The notes under the pieces were generated by a model. It worked only from the letters and a program-made list of their open reading frames with translations. It was not told where the DNA came from and did not search any database. A stretch of 20,990 nt of DNA from Geobacter sp. (GTDB taxonomy: Bacteria; Desulfobacterota; Desulfuromonadia; Geobacterales; Geobacteraceae). How positions within the stretch are numbered: position 1 is the stretch's first letter; each line of letters starts with the position of its first letter. Positions 15,911 to 20,990 of the stretch are shown here, piece after piece. A program made the position numbers and the translations under genes. Location of the stretch: contig RPRC01000133.1 in the NCBI GenBank assembly GCA_003857395.1, positions 1 through 20,990 on the forward strand. Direction: 5' to 3'.

Positions 15911-16303
15911 TCAGCTTTCGGACAGCGTCCTTTTGAAGGCTGCCACGACGGCAAGGTACTCTCGTTGTGTTTTTTCAAGCAGGTCTTCTGCGCCGTCGGT
16001 TGTGCCGCCGCGGCCGATTTTTTCAAGTTTTGCGCAGAGTTCACCAAGTCCCAATGCGCCCATGTTTAAACTGCCCGATTTCATGGAGTGGGCGGCATTG
16101 GCAAGGGCCTCCGGGGCTGCTGCCATGATGGCCGTTCGCATCGAGTCCAACAGGGCCGGGGAGGAGTTTATGAAGATGTTTATCAGCTTTGTCCCAGGGT
16201 CAGGGCCACCTTGACGGCGTAAGCTTCGGAGCGTTTCGAGAACACTCCAGTCTATGGTCGCTGCATGTTCGTGATGCCCCGAAGGCAGGTTCTGTTCCTT
16301 CAT
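15911..16303 (-). CDS. HPt (histidine phosphotransfer) domain protein
   Basis: This is a 130-residue stand-alone HPt protein, which carries phosphate between the receiver of a hybrid kinase and a final receiver. The phosphorylated residue is His72 in NAAHSMKSGSLNMGA (69-83), a close match to the HPt consensus A-H-x-L-K-G-x-S-x-x-x-G-A, and a long amphipathic helix bundle surrounds it. The ATG at 16303 is preceded by GAGGAG at a good distance. It is the first gene of the minus-strand block, about 180 bases after a probable sigma70 promoter. Its likely partners are the hybrid kinase (7668-10052) upstream in the relay and the stand-alone receiver (4231-4686) downstream. Confidence 0.92.
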   Translation of the reverse strand: MKEQNLPSGHHEHAATIDWSVLETLRSLRRQGGPDPGTKLINIFINSSPALLDSMRTAIMAAAPEALANAAHSMKSGSLNMGALGLGELCAKLEKIGRGGTTDGAEDLLEKTQREYLAVVAAFKRTLSES

Positions 16304-16490
16304 CGTAAAATCTCCTCTATGTTGTTTCGGTAGTAATGAGCCAATGCTTTAGAAAATACTGCACAGAGTGTCGTACTTCATGGGTATGATTTCACGGGGG
16401 GAATCTCTTGCTTAATGAAAGAGCGACAGGGTGTAACGCGCCTTTGCCGATCCGAAACCAGGGAATCTCTCCGTCTGCAGGCTGTTTCTT

Positions 16491-16517
16491 CTTATAATCT
16501 CAAAACAATAGAGTCAA
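16491..16517 (-). promoter_or_regulatory. Probable sigma70-type promoter for the HPt-TolC-binding-protein operon
   Basis: On the minus strand TTGACT (16512-16517) and TATAAG (16491-16496) are 15 bases apart, a little short of the optimum. It would give a leader of about 180 bases before the HPt start. It is the best -35/-10 pair I can see in this gap in that direction. Confidence 0.45.
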
Positions 16518-16742
16518 CCAGTGAATTTTGTCCGTGATTATAATTGACCGCCGATGTGATGATATTTTTAGAAGGCGACACTATCATAGAACTTTTTGGA
16601 TGTGAAGTTTCAGCAGGCGACCAAGGCCGGTCTTTGCCTTTCTTCAGTGACCACGGGACGTGCGGAATGGACCGGTTTCCAGCCACAAGGGTCTGCGTAA
16701 GAAAGAAAATGTCTGACTAAAAAAAAGGCATTCAGCTGTGCG

Positions 16743-16790
16743 GAAATATCAGGGAAGTGCTTCGTGTCTAGCTAACTAGCTGAAATATCA
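16743..16790 (+). repeat. Direct repeats upstream of the nifEN sigma54 promoter
   Basis: GAAATATCA occurs at 16743-16751 and again at 16782-16790, with 39 bases between repeat starts. Each copy is followed within 3 bases by AAGTGC. Between them lies TAGCTAACTAGCT (16769-16781). The spacing, close to four helical turns, puts both copies on the same DNA face. They could be sites for an enhancer-binding activator, although they lie unusually close to the promoter for that. Confidence 0.4.
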
Positions 16791-16803
16791 AAGTGCATTA
16801 CTT

Positions 16804-16819
16804 TGGCACGCCAAATGCT
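16804..16819 (+). promoter_or_regulatory. Sigma54 (RpoN) -24/-12 promoter of nifEN
   Basis: TGGCACGCCAAATGCT matches the RpoN consensus TGGCACG-N4-TTGCW in all but one position, including the invariant GG and GC at the right spacing. Transcription should start near 16830, giving a leader of about 140 bases before the nifEN ATG. RpoN control is usual for nif genes and implies an ATP-using activator that is not encoded in this window. Confidence 0.85.
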
Positions 16820-16857
16820 AAGTAGGATTGCACAAAGAAAGTTATCAACAGCAATTT

Positions 16858-16873
16858 TTGGCAAAGGCGCCAA
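16858..16873 (+). promoter_or_regulatory. Hexaloop hairpin in the nifEN leader, possible ANTAR antiterminator site
   Basis: TTGGC (16858-16862) and GCCAA (16869-16873) form a perfect 5-bp stem closing the six-base loop AAAGGC. ANTAR-type antiterminator proteins bind paired small hairpins with six-base loops carrying A at position 1 and G at position 4, and this loop fits. The hairpin includes the 5' arm of the terminator, so the two folds exclude each other. The expected first hairpin is not clear; a poor candidate, GTT-ATCAAC-AGC (16841-16852), has A rather than G at loop position 4. Confidence 0.45.
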
Positions 16874-16910
16874 CCGTTCCCCTTGAGGGTCGTGGCGCCT
16901 TTGCCGTTTT
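16860..16910 (+). terminator. Intrinsic terminator inside the nifEN leader (attenuator)
   Basis: GGCAAAGGCGCCA (16860-16872) pairs perfectly over 13 bp with TGGCGCCTTTGCC (16893-16905), and GTTTT follows. A minor CCC/GGG hairpin (16880-16889) sits in the loop. It lies after the predicted start site and about 60 bases before nifEN, so it would stop nifEN transcription unless overcome. This position is the hallmark of attenuation and fits the antitermination control of nif genes reported for Geobacter. Confidence 0.82.
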
Positions 16911-16970
16911 CGATTCCAGACGATAGCTGCCTGAATCGCAACCAAGAATACGATCAATTGGGAGAAAATT

Positions 16971-19727
16971 ATGGCAAAGCCCGATTATTACGATGTAACC
17001 GAATGCGAAACCCACGACAAGGGCGCTCCCAAATTCTGCAAGAAGGCGGAGCCCGGCGAAGGTGCTGAAAAGAGTTGTGCCTATGACGGCGCCCGGGTTG
17101 TCTTGATGCCGATCACCGACGTAATCCACCTGGTGCACGGGCCCATCGCCTGTGCCGGAAACTCATGGGACAACAGGGGTGCCCGTTCTTCCGGGTCCCA
17201 GCTGTACCGTCGCGGCTTCACCACCGAGATCCTGGAAAACGATGTGGTGTTCGGCGGGGAGAAGAAGCTCTACAAGGCGATTCGCGAGTTGGCGGAATGC
17301 TATCCGGAGGCAAAGGCAATTTTCGTTTATGCCACCTGCGTCACCGCCATGACTGGCGACGATATTGAGGCGGTCTGCACGGCGGCTCAGGACAAGGTGG
17401 CGATGCCTGTTATCCCGGTAAATGCTCCTGGCTTCATCGGTGACAAGAACATCGGTAACCGTTTGGCCGGAGAGGTAATGTTCAAATACGTAATTGGAAC
17501 TGCCGAGCCGGAATTTGTCACCGACTATGACATCAATCTGATTGGCGAATACAATATCGCCGGTGACCTGTGGGGGATGCTGCCCCTGTTCGACAGGCTC
17601 GGTATTCGTGTTCTTTCCTGCTTCAGCGGCGATGCCCGGTTCGAGGACCTTCGCTATGCTCATCGGGCCAAGCTGAATGTGATCATCTGCTCGAAAAGCC
17701 TTACGAACCTGGCGAAAAAGATGCAGAAAAAATATGGCATGCCGTACATTGAGGAGTCGTTCTACGGTATGACCGACACTGCCAAGGCCTTGCGCGATAT
17801 TGCCCGGGAGCTGGACAATGCCGTGAACGGGTTGGAAAAAAGGGTTATGCAGGAGCGGGTGGAAAGGCTTATTGCCGAGGAAGAAGAGAAGTGCCGTGAA
17901 AAGCTCGCCCCGTACCGGGCCCGGCTGGAAGGAAAGAGTTCGGTGCTCTTTACTGGTGGCGTCAAGACCTGGTCGATGGTCAATGCCCTGAGCGAACTCG
18001 GCGTTGAGATCCTGGCTGCCGGAACCCAGAATTCCACCCTTGAAGATTTCTATCGCATGAAGGCCCTGATGCACAAGGATGCCCAGATCATTGAGGACAC
18101 CAGCAGTTCCGGGCTTCTGCAGGTCATGTACGAGAAGCTGCCCGATCTGATCGTGGCCGGCGGTAAGACCAAGTTTCTGGCCCTGAAGACCAAAACACCA
18201 TTTCTTGATATAAACCATGGCCGTACCCATCCCTATGCCGGATATGAAGGCATGGTAACCTTTGCCAAGCAGCTGGACCTGACGGTGAATAATCCCATCT
18301 GGCCGGTCCTGAATAAGAAAGCACCTTGGGAAAAGAGCCCGGAGGAGCTTAATGCCGACGTATCTTTTGCCAAGGGGCATGCAGAGAGGTATCTCGCTGA
18401 AAACATGAAGGAATCTCGGGTCATAATGCCGACCAAGAACGCTACGGTCAATCCGCAGAAGAACTCCCCTGCTCTGGGAGCGACACTGGCTTTTCTGGGG
18501 ATCGACCAGATGCTCGGTCTCCTCCATGGTGCCCAGGGCTGCTCCACCTTCATTCGCCTGCAGCTGTCCCGGCATTTCAAGGAGCCCATTGCTCTCAACT
18601 GTACCAGTATGAGCGAGGACACCGCTATTTTCGGTGGCTGGGAAAATCTGAAAAAAGGTCTGAAAAAAGTTATCGAAAAATTCAATCCCGACGTGGTCGG
18701 TGTGATGACCTCCGGGTTGACCGAAACCATGGGCGATGACGTGAGGAGTGCAATCTTCCAGTTCCGGGAAGAGAACCCTGCGCTGGCTGACGTCCCGGTC
18801 ATTCATGCTGCCACTCCGGATTACTGCGGTTCGCTCCAGGAAGGCTATGCCGCCGCGGTCGAGGCAATCTGCGCCACCCTGCCGGAGGCCGGCGAGGTTA
18901 TTGCGAACCAGGTGACCATCCTGCCCGGTGCGTTTCTTAGCCCGGCGGACGTGGAGGAGGTGAAGGAGACCTGCGAGGCCTTTGGACTCGACCCGGTGGT
19001 CATACCGGATATCTCCTGTGCCTTGGACGGCCATGTGGATGCCACTGTTTCCGCACTTTCCGTCGGCGGGATACCGGTCGATCGGATCAGGCAGGCTGGT
19101 CGGAGTGCCGCGACGTTGTACATCGGTGATTCGCTGGCCAAGTCTGCTCAAAAGCTTACCGAGCGGTTCGGTACTCCGGCCTACGGATTCACCTCCAGTA
19201 CCGGCTTTGCCGAAGTAGATCAGTTCATGGAGGCATTGGCGGCAATCTCCGGACGCATGATTCCCGAGAAGTTCCGTCGTCAGCGAAGCCGGCTCATGGA
19301 CGCTATGGTGGACTCCCATTACCAGTTCGGCACCAAGAAGATTACCCTTGCCCTGGAGGGAGACCTGCTCAAGGTGATGGTGAATTTTCTGGCCGGCATG
19401 GGATGCAGTATCCAGTCCGCCCTCTCAGCCACCAGGGTGCGTGGGCTGGATGCCCTGCCCGCTGAGAACGTCTACGTCGGCGATCTTGAGGATCTGGAAG
19501 GCGTGATTGCCGAGAGCAATCTGCTGGTTGCCAACAGCAATGGTCGCCAGGCGGCGGCAAAAATGGGCGGCATTCCCCATCTGCGAGCCGGTCTGCCGGT
19601 TTTCGACCGCCTTGGTGCCCATCAGAAGCTGAGGGTCGGCTACAAGGGAACCATGAATCTTCTTTTTGAGACGGCCAATATCTTTCAGGAAAATGCCAGG
19701 GAGGCGCAGAAGTTGGCGCACAATTAA
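16971..19727 (+). CDS. nifEN: NifEN fusion, FeMo-cofactor assembly scaffold
   Basis: This 918-residue single chain combines NifE (about 1-455) and NifN (about 490-918), the scaffold on which the NifB-derived cluster matures to FeMo-cofactor. NifE-half ligands for the structural cluster are Cys36 (SCAYDGA), Cys61 (GPIACAGNSW) and Cys123 (YATCVTAMTGDD). The NifN-half ligand is Cys524 (LLHGAQGCSTF), matching Cys44 of Azotobacter NifN. Cys240 (IICSKSLTN) corresponds to the cofactor-side cysteine of NifE. The linker near 455-490 is short and charged. The frame is uninterrupted, so this is a true fusion and not an assembly slip, and it forces 1:1 subunit supply. The ATG at 16971 has GGGAGA at 16960-16965. 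It heads the nifEN-nifX-ferredoxin unit behind a sigma54 promoter and a leader terminator. Confidence 0.97.
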   Translation: MAKPDYYDVTECETHDKGAPKFCKKAEPGEGAEKSCAYDGARVVLMPITDVIHLVHGPIACAGNSWDNRGARSSGSQLYRRGFTTEILENDVVFGGEKKLYKAIRELAECYPEAKAIFVYATCVTAMTGDDIEAVCTAAQDKVAMPVIPVNAPGFIGDKNIGNRLAGEVMFKYVIGTAEPEFVTDYDINLIGEYNIAGDLWGMLPLFDRLGIRVLSCFSGDARFEDLRYAHRAKLNVIICSKSLTNLAKKMQKKYGMPYIEESFYGMTDTAKALRDIARELDNAVNGLEKRVMQERVERLIAEEEEKCREKLAPYRARLEGKSSVLFTGGVKTWSMVNALSELGVEILAAGTQNSTLEDFYRMKALMHKDAQIIEDTSSSGLLQVMYEKLPDLIVAGGKTKFLALKTKTPFLDINHGRTHPYAGYEGMVTFAKQLDLTVNNPIWPVLNKKAPWEKSPEELNADVSFAKGHAERYLAENMKESRVIMPTKNATVNPQKNSPALGATLAFLGIDQMLGLLHGAQGCSTFIRLQLSRHFKEPIALNCTSMSEDTAIFGGWENLKKGLKKVIEKFNPDVVGVMTSGLTETMGDDVRSAIFQFREENPALADVPVIHAATPDYCGSLQEGYAAAVEAICATLPEAGEVIANQVTILPGAFLSPADVEEVKETCEAFGLDPVVIPDISCALDGHVDATVSALSVGGIPVDRIRQAGRSAATLYIGDSLAKSAQKLTERFGTPAYGFTSSTGFAEVDQFMEALAAISGRMIPEKFRRQRSRLMDAMVDSHYQFGTKKITLALEGDLLKVMVNFLAGMGCSIQSALSATRVRGLDALPAENVYVGDLEDLEGVIAESNLLVANSNGRQAAAKMGGIPHLRAGLPVFDRLGAHQKLRVGYKGTMNLLFETANIFQENAREAQKLAHN

Positions 19728-19735
19728 AACGGGAT

Positions 19736-19842
19736 ATCCACAGATTACACAGATTGAGTAAAAAATCAGGAAGCCGGTTATAGGCTGCTGACGCCGTATT
19801 GCCGACCTTATCTTATGACGAAAATCTGTGAAATCTGTGGAT
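19736..19842. repeat. Long inverted repeat between nifEN and nifX
   Basis: The arms 19736-19755 and 19823-19842 are complementary over 20 bp with one mismatch and are 67 bases apart. Each arm is itself a near tandem of the CACAGATT / AATCTGTG type. I recall such motifs as abundant dispersed repeats in Geobacter-type and other environmental genomes. It would fold into a large stem just before nifX. The right arm ends at 19842, about 16 bases before the nifX start codon. Confidence 0.75.
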
Positions 19843-19858
19843 GACAAAGGGGTTAATT

Positions 19859-20245
19859 ATGAAAGTAGCATTTACCAGTTCAACCGGAGAAATGATTGAT
19901 CAGCACTTCGGCATGGCCAACAGCTTTTGCGTCTGGGAGATCGGGCCGGACGAGGCCCGTTTTCTGGAAACGGTTCCGGTTGTGCAAACGGGTGACGATG
20001 AAGAGGACAAAATTGCTTCAAGAGTTGCCGTGTTGGGCGATTGTGCCATCGTCTATACTCTGCAGATTGGCGGACCGGCAGCAGCCAAGGTCGTTGCCCA
20101 TAAGGTTCACCCCATGAAAACGGGTAAAGAGACAAGCGTCACGGAAATAGTCGAAAAACTGCAGGAAGTTCTGCGGGTGAACCCTCCTCCGTGGATGAGA
20201 AAGGCTATGAACAAGGACAGCATTCCTTCGTTTATGGAGGATTAA
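19859..20245 (+). CDS. nifX: NifX, FeMo-cofactor precursor carrier
   Basis: NifX binds the NifB cluster and the NifEN-derived precursor and passes them on during FeMo-cofactor assembly; it acts in the cytoplasm. The 128-residue product has the family N-terminus MKVAFTSSTGEMIDQHFG, with the conserved D-Q-H-F-G, and the C-terminal PPPWMRKAM typical of NifX. I chose the ATG at 19859 because AAAGGGG (19847-19853) precedes it; an ATG six codons upstream lies in the repeat arm and has no such site. It follows nifEN after 131 bases and precedes the ferredoxin by 88 bases, which suggests one transcript. Confidence 0.93.
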   Translation: MKVAFTSSTGEMIDQHFGMANSFCVWEIGPDEARFLETVPVVQTGDDEEDKIASRVAVLGDCAIVYTLQIGGPAAAKVVAHKVHPMKTGKETSVTEIVEKLQEVLRVNPPPWMRKAMNKDSIPSFMED

Positions 20246-20333
20246 GGTCGCAGAGAGGACGGGCAGTTTCGAAACAAGATCGGGCAGGGGCTTTCCTGAC
20301 CCAATAACAAAAACAAGATGGAGGAATAGTACC

Positions 20334-20597
20334 ATGACATACATTACCGGGCTAACCAGAGACAAAAAAGAGTGGACTCCTGAATTTATCATGTCCATTG
20401 ACAAAGAAACCTGTATCGGCTGCGGCCGCTGTTTCAAAGTCTGCGCACACGATGTGCTGACTTTTGAAGAGGTGGACGAGGATGATTCCGCAAAAATGTT
20501 CATGAAGGTCGAGAATCCCGGCAATTGCATCGGCTGCATGGCTTGCGGCAGAACCTGTTCGAAGAAGTCGTTCACGTTTGCGCCGATCGAGCTGTAG
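20334..20597 (+). CDS. fdxB: Nif-specific 2[4Fe-4S] ferredoxin (ferredoxin III type)
   Basis: This is an 87-residue cytoplasmic electron carrier of the nif-associated ferredoxin III type. Cluster motifs are CIGCGRCFKVC (Cys27, 30, 33, 37) and CIGCMACGRTC (Cys65, 68, 71, 75), each of C-x2-C-x2-C-x3-C form. The N-terminus MTYITGLTRDKKEWTPEFI is typical of this group, which is found next to nifENX in many diazotrophs. It probably supplies electrons for cofactor assembly or to nitrogenase; which one cannot be told here. GGAGG at 20320-20324 precedes the ATG. The symbol follows the common name for this family and is less certain than the product. Confidence 0.92.
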   Translation: MTYITGLTRDKKEWTPEFIMSIDKETCIGCGRCFKVCAHDVLTFEEVDEDDSAKMFMKVENPGNCIGCMACGRTCSKKSFTFAPIEL

Positions 20598-20607
20598 CAG
20601 TCTCTGC

Positions 20608-20724
20608 GAGGTCAGGCGTAAGAGGTCAGACGTGAGACGCAAGAGGTGAGTCTTGATGGAGGAAAAATCGCTGTCTTGGTGAGGTTGTTCTGTTTTCTTC
20701 CCTTTGCTCATTTCTTGCGTCTCA
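20608..20724. repeat. Short tandem and inverted repeats between the ferredoxin and the second NifX-like gene
   Basis: GAGGTCAGGCGTAA (20608-20621) is followed directly by GAGGTCAGACGTGA (20622-20635), a 14-base tandem pair differing at two positions. A further related stretch follows. TGAGACGCAAGA (20633-20644) is a perfect inverted match to TCTTGCGTCTCA (20713-20724), 68 bases away. Together they resemble a dispersed palindromic repeat rather than a terminator, since no T-run follows. Confidence 0.6.
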
Positions 20725-20746
20725 GGTTCTACCGGAGGAGAATACC

Positions 20747-20990
20747 ATGCTGATTGCCGTAGCTTCACGGGATGGGAAAGAGATCAACGAGCATTTCGGT
20801 CATGCGGATCTCTTTTATATTTATGAGGTTGAGGGTGACGCCGTTACCCTGAAAGAAGAGAAGAAGGTGGAAAAGTACTGTTCGGGCGATCCTGATCATG
20901 GTCTGCGGAAGCCTGTTCTCACTACTACGGCAGAGGCTTTGAAAGAATGCCGGGCTGTGGTTTGCGCACAAATCGGGCAGGCGCCCCAGA
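20747..20990 (+). CDS. Second NifX/NifB-C-terminal-type cofactor-binding protein (partial, cut by window end)
   Basis: The first 81 codons are visible. The N-terminus MLIAVASRDGKEINEHFGHA has the E-H-F-G-H-A signature of the dinitrogenase iron-molybdenum cofactor-binding fold shared by NifX, NafY, NifY and the NifB C-terminus. Conserved Cys residues (KYCSGD and KECRAVVC) are seen further on. GGAGGAG (20734-20740) lies just before the ATG. It follows NifX and the ferredoxin and probably carries a cofactor precursor too. It differs from the first NifX in wording, so it is not a recent copy. The C-terminal part is outside the window, so NafY, NifX or an orphan DiNase domain cannot be told apart. 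Confidence 0.88.
   Translation, partial: MLIAVASRDGKEINEHFGHADLFYIYEVEGDAVTLKEEKKVEKYCSGDPDHGLRKPVLTTTAEALKECRAVVCAQIGQAPQ

Larger units (their letters stand above)
16304..16970. other. Divergent regulatory region between the minus-strand block and nifEN
   Basis: These 667 bases contain no convincing gene. They hold, from left to right: the leader of the HPt operon, in which GGGAATCTCT occurs twice (16399-16408 and 16461-16470); CGCGCCTTTGCCG (16437-16449), whose reverse complement shares the 11-mer GGCAAAGGCGC with the nifEN leader; a sigma70-like promoter for HPt; an A/T-rich stretch; two copies of GAAATATCA; a sigma54 promoter; and the nifEN leader with its terminator. No TGT-N10-ACA NifA site was found by eye. 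Confidence 0.7.

Noticed and set aside
15844..16047. 68-codon N-terminal extension of the TolC-like protein
   Set aside because: It would overlap the HPt gene and put the signal peptide deep inside the chain; ATG 15843 with AAGGA gives a normal exported protein.
17163..19319. Long minus-strand open frame (718 codons) opposite nifEN
   Set aside because: It lies wholly opposite a highly conserved coding gene with all expected motifs; the antisense product has no recognisable domain and its length is explained by GC-biased codon use.

Overview
The window is a molybdenum-nitrogenase (nif) locus from a bacterium that looks like a member of the Geobacter lineage (Desulfuromonadia). The reasons are the nifHDK genes combined with a single-chain NifE-NifN fusion, a NifX plus nif-type 2[4Fe-4S] ferredoxin downstream, a sigma54-type promoter, hairpin terminators placed in nif leaders, an anaerobe-type rubrerythrin, and dense histidine-kinase signalling. 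The genus is inferred from gene content and protein style; no database search was run.

Layout. (1) 1-4107, plus strand: the end of a leader terminator, then nifH, an intercistronic terminator, nifD, a small REP-like hairpin, and nifK. A perfect 20-bp-stem terminator closes the unit at 4134-4183. (2) 4231-16303, minus strand: a 12-kb block in the opposite direction. In transcription order it reads HPt protein, TolC-type outer-membrane protein, four tandem PhnD-like periplasmic binding proteins, hybrid histidine kinase, rubrerythrin, a GNAT-histidine kinase fusion, and a stand-alone receiver protein. (3) 16304-16970: a 667-bp divergent regulatory region with a probable sigma70 promoter for the minus block and a very good sigma54 promoter for nifEN. 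A 13-bp-stem terminator sits in the nifEN leader, and a small hexaloop hairpin overlaps its 5' arm. (4) 16971-20990, plus strand: nifEN, nifX, a nif ferredoxin, and a second NifX/NifB-C-terminal-type gene cut by the window end.

How it may work together. NifHDK is the enzyme, NifEN is the scaffold for FeMo-cofactor assembly, and NifX and the ferredoxin carry cofactor precursors and electrons. The nif transcripts appear to be controlled twice: by sigma54 initiation, and by termination or antitermination in leaders. This fits the antitermination control reported for nif genes in Geobacter sulfurreducens (GnfK/GnfR). The minus-strand block has all parts of a phosphorelay (hybrid kinase, HPt, receiver) plus four exported binding proteins with no ABC permease or ATPase, and a TolC with no inner-membrane pump. 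I infer a periplasmic sensing system rather than a transporter. It is the least explained part of the window.
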